Assembly: GCA_017938365.1 (NCBI GenBank)
Contig: JAGBBT010000094.1
Coordinates: 1-64,000 of the forward strand
Reading direction: 5' to 3'
Length of the DNA stretch: 64,000 nt
DNA from: Treponema sp.
Lineage (GTDB): Bacteria > Spirochaetota > Spirochaetia > Treponematales > Treponemataceae
Made by a program: the position numbers and the translations under genes
Part shown: positions 7,895-15,778 of the stretch, one piece after another
How positions within the stretch are numbered: the stretch's first letter is position 1
Layout: the number at the start of each line of letters is the position of its first letter
The notes under the pieces: model-generated
Told to the model about the DNA's origin: nothing
Seen by the model: the letters and a program-made list of their open reading frames with translations, nothing else
Databases searched by the model: none

Positions 7895-9973
7895 CTATTG
7901 CTTACCACTATTTGTAAAATTTGAAATAGTATTTGACTGAGCATTAAGGCTATTTAATGTTCCTTCCATTTGTCCGTATTTTTGTTTTAATTGAAACTCT
8001 TTTGAGTCTAATTGAGATTCTAGTTTTCTAATTTTAGTTTCTGAATTTTTAATTCTACTAGCTATTGTTGCAGTTTTATTGGATAGAATTCCTCCTTTTT
8101 GCACCCATGATGTAAGTTGTTTATCTAATGCGAATCCAATTCCTGAATCAACAATTAAATCTCCATCTGAATCATATCCAAAAATATTTTTTATTTGATC
8201 TAAATCTTTTTCAAGCTTTTCATCTAATGTTTTTTCATTTATTTCTAAATAACCTCTTAACTGACTTGCAGAGTATGAACCTCCACCTCCAGAAGATGCC
8301 CTAGTTGAAATTCCTATTTGTGTAAGCATTGTGATTTCTGCTGTTTCTGACCATCTGTAAATACCTGAAACAATAGATTGCATCCTAGATTTTCCATTTG
8401 ATATAGAGAAATCTCCTTGGAACATACCTAATTTTTTTTCAGCTTCTTCAACTTCTGATTCTGTTAAATAATCTAGTTCTGTTATAATTTCTGGTTTGTT
8501 TTCTCCCAAAATATTTAATTCTGCAATAACTTGATTATATGTTCCTACAAATTGTATTAAGGCATCTTTGGCAGATTCCTTATCTGGCATAATTTCTATA
8601 GTTGCTGTTTTTTCTGTTTTATTTGAGATATTTAAAGTTACATGAGGAATTACATCATCAATTTCGTTTGTTGGTCTACTAATTGTAATACCTTCATATT
8701 TTATCGTTGCATTATTTGCTCTTGTGATTGCATGTATTGGTTCATAACCTAAGTTTTTCTTTTCATCATATGCCGTAAATTCTGATAACGAAATTGCAGT
8801 TCCTGTATTTCGATTTCTTACAACTATAGAATGAATATCTGAGTAATCATTTAAGGAGATTGATACATTTTTTTCTCCGGTGTTTGTATCTGTAGATAAT
8901 TCTTTTGTTTGTATCTGATATTCTTTACCGTCAGATGTTCTTACATAAAAATCTGCTTCACCTTTTATAGGATATAACGGTGTTTTTGGAGTAGGGGGAA
9001 GTGCCGTTTCTGTTAAAGAGTTATTAATTGTTATTTCTTCGTAGGTTGCAGAACCTGCATCTCCAATTTCTGGACGAGTAGATCTTATTACATTTAATTC
9101 GTCTGTTATATCTTCAACTTCTATTTCTGAAAATCTAAATTCGATTCTGTTTAGTTTTTCTTTTAATATTTCTTCTGGTAATTTTATTTCAAATCCTGAT
9201 CTAGGGGGAATGATTGTTTTTTTGATTTCTTCATCAAAATAAATATCATCTGAAGTAAAAAAAGGTAATCCATTTTGTTCTACTGCAGGAATTGATTGTT
9301 CTTCTGGAACTTGTAAAAATGTTTTTAAGTCTGTTCCGAATTCTGTAAAATCAGCTTTTGTTTTTTGTATAATATTGTTTTTTATGGCAAACGATAATGC
9401 ATCATCTTTAAATAAAAGAGTATTTTCAGATCCTGTCTTTAACGACTCTATCAAAAGTGCCTTTTTATTATCAGATACTCCAACTAATGATGCTTTGATT
9501 GTTTTTGCTCCTCGTTTATTTAATGACGAAACAAAATCTGTTAATTTTCCACCTTTCCAATTAAATGAAATTGTTTTATCTGCTACCTGAAAAGTATATT
9601 TACCTTTTGGAACAGAAAAATCACTATCTAAATCAGATGAAAGAAATCTATCTGCTGTTGCGGGAGTTAAAACATCAATTTTTATTGAACCGTAAGCAGC
9701 TTCTCTACCAGCAGTTGCTGTTATTGCATTTTCTTCTGTTGACGAGGCTAATTTATTATTAAAAGGATTATCAAAGGAGTAAAGTGTTTTAGTACTTTGA
9801 CGAAGTGAGGACATTTTTTGATTTACTTCGTTCCACGCGTTCTGTTCTTCTTTGTACCTGTCAAGAGACTGTTGCTCTCGGGTGAGAGGCAGTCTCTCTT
9901 TTTTCATTAATGCATCAATATAATCATTTGTTTTATATTTATCACTAACACCAGGTATTGAAATATCAGCCAT
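7895..9973 (-). CDS. fliD: flagellar filament capping protein FliD
   Basis: FliD forms the cap at the tip of the growing filament and promotes flagellin insertion. The 692-residue protein starts with the conserved MADISIPGVSDKYKTNDYIDALMKKERLPL segment in shortened form (residues 1-30), has a large variable middle with beta-rich domains, and ends in helices with coiled-coil character (KIRKLESQLDSKEFQLKQ) as in all FliD proteins. The ribosome site GGAGGGG is correctly spaced from the ATG at 9973. It lies directly after flaG in the flaB-flaG-fliD order common to many bacteria. Confidence 0.93.
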   Translation of the reverse strand: MADISIPGVSDKYKTNDYIDALMKKERLPLTREQQSLDRYKEEQNAWNEVNQKMSSLRQSTKTLYSFDNPFNNKLASSTEENAITATAGREAAYGSIKIDVLTPATADRFLSSDLDSDFSVPKGKYTFQVADKTISFNWKGGKLTDFVSSLNKRGAKTIKASLVGVSDNKKALLIESLKTGSENTLLFKDDALSFAIKNNIIQKTKADFTEFGTDLKTFLQVPEEQSIPAVEQNGLPFFTSDDIYFDEEIKKTIIPPRSGFEIKLPEEILKEKLNRIEFRFSEIEVEDITDELNVIRSTRPEIGDAGSATYEEITINNSLTETALPPTPKTPLYPIKGEADFYVRTSDGKEYQIQTKELSTDTNTGEKNVSISLNDYSDIHSIVVRNRNTGTAISLSEFTAYDEKKNLGYEPIHAITRANNATIKYEGITISRPTNEIDDVIPHVTLNISNKTEKTATIEIMPDKESAKDALIQFVGTYNQVIAELNILGENKPEIITELDYLTESEVEEAEKKLGMFQGDFSISNGKSRMQSIVSGIYRWSETAEITMLTQIGISTRASSGGGGSYSASQLRGYLEINEKTLDEKLEKDLDQIKNIFGYDSDGDLIVDSGIGFALDKQLTSWVQKGGILSNKTATIASRIKNSETKIRKLESQLDSKEFQLKQKYGQMEGTLNSLNAQSNTISNFTNSGKQ

Positions 9974-10000
9974 AATACCCCTCCACTGATTTTCTTGAAA

Positions 10001-10381
10001 TTAAATCATCTCATCAAATAAAAGACCTATTGTCTTTCTGATTCTGACTTTCAATTTCTGAATGTCAGCAGACGGAATTTCCTTTATTACATTATTCGTT
10101 GATGGATCAACAATTGTAACAACAACTTGGTCTAATTCTTGATTAACATTGAATTGGACTTTGCGACCCATAACAACATCTGATAATTTTTGTAATTGTC
10201 GGACATCTTCCTGTACTTGGGCAATATTGTTGGTAATGTTTTGAACCACTTGTGCGGCATCTGCCATGGGAACATTCATTTCTGTTGAATTTACTGCTCC
10301 TTTTGAAGATCCTTGCACTGCGGAGTTGTAGCTTACGTGGCCATCCATTGCCAAGCTTTGCCCGATTGAACTAATTTTCAT
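10001..10381 (-). CDS. flaG: FlaG-family flagellar protein
   Basis: FlaG proteins are short, located between flagellin and fliD genes, and influence filament length in other bacteria. The C-terminal half (about residues 65-126) carries the family core: VQFNVNQELDQVVVTIVD then TNNVIKEIPSADIQKLK. The start is the ATG at 10381, which has GGAGGA nine bases upstream; a longer reading from 10426 would run through that site and a hairpin. 126 residues. The gene follows flaB after a strong hairpin (10409-10438). Confidence 0.9.
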   Translation of the reverse strand: MKISSIGQSLAMDGHVSYNSAVQGSSKGAVNSTEMNVPMADAAQVVQNITNNIAQVQEDVRQLQKLSDVVMGRKVQFNVNQELDQVVVTIVDPSTNNVIKEIPSADIQKLKVRIRKTIGLLFDEMI

Positions 10382-10408
10382 AGGGCTTCTTCCTCCTTGA
10401 AGAAAGTT

Positions 10409-10438
10409 AGCAAAAGGGTGGCGCAACCCCCTTTTGCT
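10409..10438 (-). terminator. strong hairpin between flaB and flaG (attenuator or mRNA stabiliser)
   Basis: AGCAAAAGGG (10409-10418) and CCCTTTTGCT (10429-10438) form a perfect 10-bp stem with a GC-rich ten-base loop. The T-tract lies on the plus-strand side (10440-10447), whereas the genes run on the minus strand and have an A-tract before the hairpin and only scattered Ts after it. It may therefore act as a partial terminator or a 3' stabiliser that sets a high flagellin to FlaG/FliD ratio. Confidence 0.5.
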
Positions 10439-10492
10439 ATTTTTTTTCTTTTAAAAGACAACATCCAGAAGTCTCTTTAGAAGAAAATATTA

Positions 10493-11344
10493 CTATCTAA
10501 GCAATGCTAAAACGTTTTGTGACTGACTGTTTGCTTGTGCAAGCATTGCTGTTCCAGACTGTGTAAGAATCTGGTTTTTTGTGTATTCAACCATTTCAGA
10601 TGCCATATCTGTATCACGGATACGTGATTCAGCAGCCTGAAGGTTTTCAGCAGCTACTCCAATACCGTTAGATGCCATTTCAAAGCGATTCTGGTATGCA
10701 CCAAGATCTGCACGCTGTTTAGAAACAGTTGTAAGTGCATTATCTATTGTAGCAATAGCCATATTTGCTTTGTCTGGAGAGTCGATACTAATCTGCTCTT
10801 CAGTTCCCTGTGCACCCATAAGCCCAAGTGCTTGAGCTGTCATAGTGCCGATATATACACGTTCGTTTTGGTCAACATTTGCACCAATCTGGAATTGCAT
10901 AATGCGAGTACCAGTATCTCTTGCAAATGCTCCAGTAAGAATATTCATTCCGTTGAACTGAGCTTGTGAAGCAATTCTATCAACTTCTGCAACAAGTTGA
11001 GATACTTCAACTTGAATCTGTAATCTATTTTCATCTGAATAGATACCGTTTGATGATTGAACTGCAAGTTCTCTAATTCTCTGAAGAATATCTGTAGTTT
11101 CCTGTAAATATCCTTCAGTTGCCTGAATAAATGAAACACCATTCTGGATATTTCTATTAGCCTGATTCAATCCACGAATCTGACTTCTCATTTTTTCAGA
11201 TACTGCTAATCCAGATGCATCGTCTCCAGCACGATTAATGCGTTGACCTGAACTGAGTTTTTCAATGTTCAACTGTAATTGGTCGCTACTTACTCCCAAT
11301 GTTCTGTTTGAATACATTGAACTCATATTGTGATTAATAACCAT
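10493..11344 (-). CDS. flaB: periplasmic flagellin core protein FlaB (first copy)
   Basis: FlaB proteins form the core of the spirochaetal periplasmic flagellum. The N terminus [17 protein letters not shown] and the C terminus ([20 protein letters not shown], then NVLALLR) are the D0/D1 helices; there is almost no D2/D3 insert, as usual for FlaB. 283 residues. The start is the ATG at 11344, preceded by GGAGGG; the five extra codons to 11359 lie inside the ribosome site. It heads the flaB-flaG-fliD operon. Its leader has a GGA-loop hairpin (11384-11399) of the type bound by CsrA. It is about 70% identical by eye to the second copy at 11729-12589. Confidence 0.95.
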   Translation of the reverse strand: MVINHNMSSMYSNRTLGVSSDQLQLNIEKLSSGQRINRAGDDASGLAVSEKMRSQIRGLNQANRNIQNGVSFIQATEGYLQETTDILQRIRELAVQSSNGIYSDENRLQIQVEVSQLVAEVDRIASQAQFNGMNILTGAFARDTGTRIMQFQIGANVDQNERVYIGTMTAQALGLMGAQGTEEQISIDSPDKANMAIATIDNALTTVSKQRADLGAYQNRFEMASNGIGVAAENLQAAESRIRDTDMASEMVEYTKNQILTQSGTAMLAQANSQSQNVLALLR

Positions 11345-11660
11345 AATTTTGCCCTCCATGTTTCTTTAAACATTCATCATCATGATAAATGTCCTTATCT
11401 GTACGAGCTGCAGGCAGTTTTGCGCCACTTATCTGCAGATTTAGACTCTTACAGTAGGAACTGTTATTGTATACCTTGTACATACTAATAACCGTCTATA
11501 CTGTTACAGACAAAAAATGGAAAGCTATGTCAAAGATCAAAGACATTTCTAAATGAATGCCAAAAGGTTACGGAAAAACAGAAAACTGTAATCACATATT
11601 CCTATATATCTACATGTATTAAATTTAACCGTTTTTGCTGAAATGTAAAGAGGGTAGACC
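11345..11660. other. non-coding region between the two flagellin genes
   Basis: About 315 bases lie between the first-copy flaB start and the second-copy terminator. I see the ribosome site and CsrA-type hairpin near 11352-11399 but no convincing promoter: TTGACA on the minus strand near 11537-11542 lacks a good -10 at 16-18 bases, and GCAGATAA (minus strand, 11429-11436) lacks a sigma-28 -35. The first-copy flaB transcript presumably starts somewhere here. No small ORF with a ribosome site is evident. Confidence 0.5.
11384..11399 (-). promoter_or_regulatory. putative CsrA-binding hairpin in the flaB (first copy) leader
   Basis: The minus-strand leader contains GATAA-GGACAT-TTATC: a 5-bp stem displaying GGA in a six-base loop. 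The second GGA is in the ribosome site (ATGGAGGG, 11352-11357), about 35 bases downstream. Paired sites of this kind are how CsrA represses flagellin (hag) in Bacillus subtilis. Confidence 0.45.
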
Positions 11661-11716
11661 AAAAAAAAAGCGCTTTTTCTAGAATAAAGAGAATTTTACT
11701 CAATATTCTAGAAAAA
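11661..11716 (-). terminator. terminator downstream of flaB (second copy)
   Basis: A perfect 13-bp inverted repeat (11674-11686 with 11704-11716, core TCTAGAATA, 17-base loop) begins just after the stop codon on the minus strand and is followed by GCGC and a run of nine Ts (11661-11669). A second small hairpin (AAAAAGCGCTTTTT) overlaps the exit side. This makes the second flaB a separate, monocistronic unit. Confidence 0.75.
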
Positions 11717-11728
11717 AATTATACTGGA

Positions 11729-12589
11729 CTATCTAAGCAAAGACAATACATTTTGTGCTTGTGCATTTGCCTGTGCAAGCATTGCTGTACCAGCCTGTGT
11801 AAGCACTTGATTTTTAGTAAATTCAACCATCTGTGCAGCCATATCTGTATCACGGATGCGTGATTCAGAAGCTTGCATATTTTCAGCTGAAACATCAAGT
11901 CCTTTTACAGCATATTCCATGCGATTCTGGTATCCACCTAAATCTGCACGTTGTTTGTTAATCTTCTTTAGAGCTTCGTCGATAGTTCCGATTGCGCGAT
12001 TGGCCAAATCAGGAGCTGCCAAACTCATAACATTTTCAGTTCCGATTTCACGTACTCCAAGAGCTTCTGCTGTCATTGTACCAATGAAAACCTGCATACG
12101 CTGATCCATGTTTGCTCCAATATGGAACCACATAGATGCTGTAACTGTATTTTCACCTGTAGACTGTGCAAAACGTCCTGTAAGCATGTTCATACCATTG
12201 AACTGAGCTGCAGATGCGATTCTATCAACTTCTGCAACAAGTTGTGATACTTCAACTTGAATCTGCATGCGATCTTCATCAGAATAGATTCCGTTTGAAG
12301 ATTGAACTGCAAGTTCTCTAATACGCTGCATGATATCTGTAGTTTCTTGTAAGTAACCTTCTGCTACCTGAATGAAACTAATACCGTTCTGAGCGTTAGT
12401 AGAAGCTTGATTCAAACCTCTAATCTGGCTACGCATTTTTTCAGATACTGCGAGACCAGAAGCATCATCGCCTGCGCGATTAATTCTTTCACCTGATGAA
12501 AGTTTTTCCATGTCTTTTGAAAGACCCAAGTTTGTTACGCCAAGTTGTCTATTAGCGTAAAGAGCTGACATGTTGTGGTTAATGACCAT
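11729..12589 (-). CDS. flaB: periplasmic flagellin core protein FlaB (second copy)
   Basis: A second FlaB of 286 residues, beginning [17 protein letters not shown] and ending NVLSLLR, with the same insert-free D0/D1 structure as its neighbour and a slightly longer central loop ([14 protein letters not shown] region around residues 160-175). The start is the ATG at 12589, preceded by GGAGG at the correct distance; upstream in-frame codons to 12661 run through the leader hairpin. It has its own sigma-28-type promoter (12751-12778), a 5' leader of about 155 bases with a CsrA-type hairpin, and its own terminator. Treponemes usually carry three FlaB genes; a third is not in this window. Confidence 0.95.
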   Translation of the reverse strand: MVINHNMSALYANRQLGVTNLGLSKDMEKLSSGERINRAGDDASGLAVSEKMRSQIRGLNQASTNAQNGISFIQVAEGYLQETTDIMQRIRELAVQSSNGIYSDEDRMQIQVEVSQLVAEVDRIASAAQFNGMNMLTGRFAQSTGENTVTASMWFHIGANMDQRMQVFIGTMTAEALGVREIGTENVMSLAAPDLANRAIGTIDEALKKINKQRADLGGYQNRMEYAVKGLDVSAENMQASESRIRDTDMAAQMVEFTKNQVLTQAGTAMLAQANAQAQNVLSLLR

Positions 12590-12594
12590 AGTAT

Positions 12595-12639
12595 TTTCCT
12601 CCGTGGAATTTTTTTCTAACCAAAATCCTTTTTGATTAG
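12595..12639 (-). promoter_or_regulatory. putative two-site CsrA operator in the flaB (second copy) leader
   Basis: On the minus strand CTAATCAAAA (12630-12639) pairs with TTTTGGTTAG (12616-12625) in a 10-bp stem (one T.G) capped by the tetraloop AGGA. About 24 bases later, TTCC-ACGGA-GGAA puts the ribosome-site GGA into the loop of a 4-bp stem. ANGGA in a hairpin loop is the CsrA recognition element. Confidence 0.55.
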
Positions 12640-12750
12640 TTGTAAAAAGAAATTTCTGCATTACAAGGCTACATCCATTTCTTTTTACAAATAATAAACT
12701 TATTTAATTTATTTCTACGAAATTTTATTAAATATAGTTTATCCTTAATA

Positions 12751-12778
12751 CTATCGGCATTATTAATTATAAACTTTA
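12751..12778 (-). promoter_or_regulatory. sigma-28 (FliA) promoter of flaB (second copy)
   Basis: On the minus strand TAAAGTTT (12771-12778) and GCCGATAG (12751-12758) are separated by 12 bases. The -35 octamer is identical to the flagellar consensus and the -10 octamer matches 7 of 8; the gap is one base longer than the usual 11. Transcription would start about 150 bases before the ATG. Confidence 0.85.
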
Positions 12779-12796
12779 GTAAAAAATAAAAAAAAA

Positions 12797-13426
12797 TTAA
12801 TTATTTTTGAGATTTTTCAATATTGTTGCAATAGTGGCTACAGCTTTTCCTCTATGAGAAATTTTATTTTTTTCTTCTGAGCTTATTTCTGCGACTGTTT
12901 TATTGTATTTTGGTAGAAAAACTATAGGGTCGTAACCGAATCCTCCAGAACCTGCTTGGTCATTTATATTTTCTATTAGTTTTCCTTCGAGTGTCTCTTG
13001 AGCTACAAAAAATCGAGAATGATTAATTAGAAGAACCATTGCACACACATAATGGCAATTTCTGTTATTACTTTTAGTTTCGTTTAATTGTTGTATTAAA
13101 AAATAATTTTGTTCTTCCTGTGTTATTTTTTTGCCATCTGGATATCCATGCATAAATTCTGGACCTGCATAGCGTGAGGAATATATTCCTGGTTCATTAT
13201 TTAATGCTTCTACACAGATTCCAGAATCATCTGCAATTACCATTTCATGAACTAAATCATATAATGCTTTTGCTTTTATAAGACTATTTTCTAAAAATGA
13301 AGAACCTGTTTCTTCTGGATCAAAATTGATTCCAACATCTGATGGAATTAATATTTCGTATTCAGGAAGTAATTCTTGCATTTCTTTTTGTTTATGTTTA
13401 TTACCAGAGGCTAAAAATAATTTCAT
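12797..13426 (-). CDS. rdgB: XTP/dITP diphosphatase (RdgB/HAM1 family)
   Basis: This enzyme hydrolyses non-canonical purine triphosphates (ITP, dITP, XTP) to monophosphates, keeping them out of nucleic acids. The 209-residue protein has the opening MKLFLASGNKHKQKEM (substrate-binding S/T-x-N-x-x-K), the ADDSGICVEALNNEPGIYSSRYAG catalytic region (residues about 66-90, partly quoted: DDSGICVEALN), GGFGYDPIVF and SHRGKAV near the C terminus. All expected motifs are present. No clear Shine-Dalgarno precedes the ATG. It lies upstream of, and reads away from, the second flaB promoter. Confidence 0.95.
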   Translation of the reverse strand: MKLFLASGNKHKQKEMQELLPEYEILIPSDVGINFDPEETGSSFLENSLIKAKALYDLVHEMVIADDSGICVEALNNEPGIYSSRYAGPEFMHGYPDGKKITQEEQNYFLIQQLNETKSNNRNCHYVCAMVLLINHSRFFVAQETLEGKLIENINDQAGSGGFGYDPIVFLPKYNKTVAEISSEEKNKISHRGKAVATIATILKNLKNN

Positions 13427-13477
13427 AGAGAAATAATATAAAAAAAATATACTATTTACAACTTAATATAGAAATTT

Positions 13478-14383
13478 TCATTCATTAAAAATATTTTCTT
13501 CTAATACCTTTTGAATAAATGATTTATTATCTCTTAACCTACTGTAATAAAAAGAAACTTGCCTGTGGGTCAATCCTAATTCCTTTGCTATCAAGTTATT
13601 TGTTGGTTTATGTAAAAATTTATGTGTTAATAATTTATTTTGTTTTTTCCAAGATTCTGTTTGAAGGGTGTGTTTGTTTTTTATGCTTTCATATAATGCA
13701 GATTCTGGTAGAAGTTTTGAAAGTTCAAGGTTATATCGTCTTTTATAAAAGTATGCTCGATTTCTTCTATAAATCAAATTGTTGTGTTTTATTAATTTTT
13801 CATTCGATTTAATTCGTAAATTATTAATTTGATTTAATAAAACTTCTTTTGGCATTTCGATAAAGTCAGATATTCTTAGTATTATATCATCATCAATTTC
13901 TTGACATGCTTTTAATGCTAAGATATGAATTTCTTTTTTTAAGATATCTATTTTTTTATTTGTATAGTGTCTTTTTATAAGGTGAAATGAAGGTTCATTT
14001 TTTTCAGAGTCAATTTTTTGTATTTCTGAATTATATTTATCATTTTCAATATCATAATTTGTTATTGAAATTTCATTTACACATTCTTCTTCTAATTTTC
14101 TTTTTATATTTTTTCGATACCAAGATGTAAAAGTGTTCTTTAAGCAACTATTTAAATAAGTGTAAAAGTTAGAACTTTTGGATTCGAAAGTATCTATAAT
14201 TTTTTCAAATTTATCTTTTGCGTATAACAAGAAATCGCTTTTCTGATCTTCTGTTAGGAAATATGTACAGTATTTTTTAGGATGAATATATATTTCTTCC
14301 CATAACTTGTTTATAGCATCCTCCTTTGTAATTAAATTTTTTTTCACCAATGTTGGTAAATTTTCTAATTCTTCTTTATTCAT
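13478..14383 (-). CDS. putative divergent sigma-70-family or sigma-like transcription regulator
   Basis: The 301-residue protein is basic and helical. Residues about 45-90 (LLYAKDKFEKIIDTF, then FYTYLNSCLKNTFTSWYRKN) resemble sigma-70 region 2, and the C terminus has a helix-turn-helix of region-4 type (NNLIAKELGLTHRQVSFYYS, about residues 265-285). The middle is unlike housekeeping sigma factors. The start is the ATG at 14383, preceded by GGAGG; the longer reading to 14422 passes through the promoter. It sits alone behind a sigma-54-type promoter (14406-14422), which suggests a regulated alternative factor, as rpoS is in Borrelia. The family call is by eye and moderate. Confidence 0.5.
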   Translation of the reverse strand: MNKEELENLPTLVKKNLITKEDAINKLWEEIYIHPKKYCTYFLTEDQKSDFLLYAKDKFEKIIDTFESKSSNFYTYLNSCLKNTFTSWYRKNIKRKLEEECVNEISITNYDIENDKYNSEIQKIDSEKNEPSFHLIKRHYTNKKIDILKKEIHILALKACQEIDDDIILRISDFIEMPKEVLLNQINNLRIKSNEKLIKHNNLIYRRNRAYFYKRRYNLELSKLLPESALYESIKNKHTLQTESWKKQNKLLTHKFLHKPTNNLIAKELGLTHRQVSFYYSRLRDNKSFIQKVLEENIFNE

Positions 14384-14405
14384 AAAAATCCTCCGATACA
14401 GAAAA

Positions 14406-14422
14406 AGCATTTTCTGTGCCAA
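14406..14422 (-). promoter_or_regulatory. sigma-54 (RpoN) type -24/-12 promoter of the sigma-like gene
   Basis: The minus strand reads TTGGCACAGAAAATGCT. GG (14419-14420) and GC (14407-14408) are exactly ten bases apart, as sigma-54 requires, and TGGCAC is a full match to the -24 element. The predicted start (about 14395-14397) leaves a very short leader containing the GGAGG ribosome site at 14390-14394. Confidence 0.7.
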
Positions 14423-14597
14423 AGGATTTTTTTTATAATTTCATTGTCTTTTTTTGAGATTTATACAGGTTTTTATAAAAAAAATGATTATTTCTAAAAA
14501 AAAAGAATAAGGATAAAATTTTTTATGGCAAATAAGAATGGTATTTATTTATTTTTTAACTTTAGTTTAAAATTTCTAAATGATTTTGAATGAAATA

Positions 14598-14632
14598 TAA
14601 CAAAATATAACTTTTTCTAACAAAACCTAACT
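14598..14632. repeat. tandem 15-bp direct repeat, possible activator site
   Basis: TAACAAAATATAACT (14598-14612) and TAACAAAACCTAACT (14618-14632) match at 13 of 15 positions with a 20-bp period, about two helical turns. They lie roughly 200 bp upstream of the -24/-12 element, the usual place for a sigma-54 activator. The rest of 14423-14660 is A/T-rich and holds no gene I can support. Confidence 0.5.
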
Positions 14633-14662
14633 AATATATTGCAGAAAAATGAAATATATATA

Positions 14663-14700
14663 AAAAAATAATCTTATATAAAATTATAAGATTATTTTTT
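14663..14700 (-). terminator. terminator of nrnA
   Basis: A perfect 16-bp stem (14663-14678 with 14685-14700, core TAATCTTATA) with a six-base loop starts 17 bases after the nrnA stop. The A/T arms provide the T-tract in either direction, so it may act bidirectionally. Confidence 0.75.
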
Positions 14701-14716
14701 TTGGTAATATAAGTGA

Positions 14717-15700
14717 TTAATTTAAAACTTTTGCAAATTCCTTACAAATTGCAGGTATAAGAGTTTCGATTTTTCCTTCAATGCTTGCTCCTGCTGCATT
14801 TTTATGACCACCGCCACCAAATTTTGATGCAACATTACTAACATCTATTTTGTTCCTAGATCTAAATCCTGCTGTACAAGAATATTCAGTATCTTGTCTC
14901 AAAAATACAACTACCTCTGTTTCATCTATAGCTAGTAAAAGAGAGTAGAGTGAGTCGCTATCTCTTCCTTCTTGACCATATTTTTTTGTATCTTCTAGTG
15001 TTTCGTAAGTGATAATTAGTTTGTTATTATAAAATCTTTCTGCTCTATTTAGCATTATTCCAAGTAACTTTCGAGTTAAATAAGGTTTCCCTCCCGAAAT
15101 TTTATCATAAATATTTCTTGGATTTACACCTGCCTGAACAAGTCTTGCTGTTTGTAAAAATACTTCTGAAGAATTTTCGTTTAAGAATCTAAAATAACCT
15201 GTATCAGTTGCCATTCCGTAGAAAATGTATTCTGCAACTTCCTTTGTTAATGGACCTATTATTTTTTCATATAGTTGTTGTACTAGACATGTTGTTGCTG
15301 GCGATGTTGGATCTATTATAGAGTTTTCTTTAGGTTCAGCAGTTAAATGGTGGTCAATAATATAAGTATCAATACCTTTTAAATCACCTTCAATATCTCC
15401 CAGCCTTATTATTTCGGAGCAGTCCAAAATGATTAATCCTGTTTTTTTTCTTTCAGGTTCAGATAAAAATTCTGGTGTGTTTGAAAATAAATTTGCTATT
15501 TCTTTTAATTCGTTTCTTTTAAACGGACCTGCATTTAAAAGCTGATAAGGTAGTTTTAATTGCTCTAAGATTTTTGATATAGCAAGACAACTGAATATAC
15601 AGTCACCATCAGGTTCTTTATGTCCGATTATAAAAAAGAATTCGTGTTTAGAAATAAAGTTTTTAAATTCTGAAATTTTTTCATCTGAAATGATAGTCAT
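14717..15700 (-). CDS. nrnA: DHH/DHHA1 phosphoesterase, NrnA-type oligoribonuclease / pAp phosphatase
   Basis: The 327-residue protein has the DHH-family motifs in order: GHKEPDGDC (about residues 26-34), LIILDCSE, IIDHHLTAEP (DHH, about residues 112-121), a substrate region with ATDTGYF, and the C-terminal DHHA1 motif GGGGHKNAAGA. NrnA proteins degrade short RNA oligonucleotides and dephosphorylate 3'-phosphoadenosine 5'-phosphate, replacing Orn in bacteria that lack it. Manganese ligands all appear intact. GAGG precedes the ATG at 15700. It is flanked by terminators on both sides, so it is probably transcribed alone. Confidence 0.9.
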   Translation of the reverse strand: MTIISDEKISEFKNFISKHEFFFIIGHKEPDGDCIFSCLAISKILEQLKLPYQLLNAGPFKRNELKEIANLFSNTPEFLSEPERKKTGLIILDCSEIIRLGDIEGDLKGIDTYIIDHHLTAEPKENSIIDPTSPATTCLVQQLYEKIIGPLTKEVAEYIFYGMATDTGYFRFLNENSSEVFLQTARLVQAGVNPRNIYDKISGGKPYLTRKLLGIMLNRAERFYNNKLIITYETLEDTKKYGQEGRDSDSLYSLLLAIDETEVVVFLRQDTEYSCTAGFRSRNKIDVSNVASKFGGGGHKNAAGASIEGKIETLIPAICKEFAKVLN

Positions 15701-15714
15701 ATAATCCTCGTTGT

Positions 15715-15749
15715 GTAAAAAACAAGAGCCATCGCAACCGACAGCTCTT
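15715..15749 (-). terminator. terminator downstream of the 138-residue exported protein gene
   Basis: On the minus strand AAGAGC (15744-15749) and GCTCTT (15724-15729) with further pairing inside (TGTCG/CGATG, including wobbles) form an approximately 11-bp hairpin with a GTTG loop, followed by GTTTTTT. It separates this gene from nrnA. Confidence 0.8.
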
Positions 15750-15778
15750 ATTTTGAGTAAACATAATAAAACTAATTA

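Noticed and set aside
11405-11428. TGGCGC on the minus strand near 11421-11427 as a sigma-54 promoter for flaB (first copy)
   Set aside because: The distance between GG and the following GC is nine bases, not ten, and the -12 element is poor.
11429-11436. GCAGATAA on the minus strand as a sigma-28 -10 box for flaB (first copy)
   Set aside because: It matches 7 of 8 positions, but no TAAA-type -35 lies 11-12 bases further upstream between octamers; TAAA occurs only 3 bases away.
14398-14417. The perfect 8-bp inverted repeat ACAGAAAA/TTTTCTGT as an operator or leader hairpin
   Set aside because: It coincides with the -24/-12 element and lies upstream of the predicted start, so it is probably incidental to the promoter sequence.
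14591-14635. AT-rich repeat upstream of the sigma-like gene as the start of a CRISPR array
   Set aside because: Only two imperfect copies with a 5-base gap; no spacers and no cas genes.
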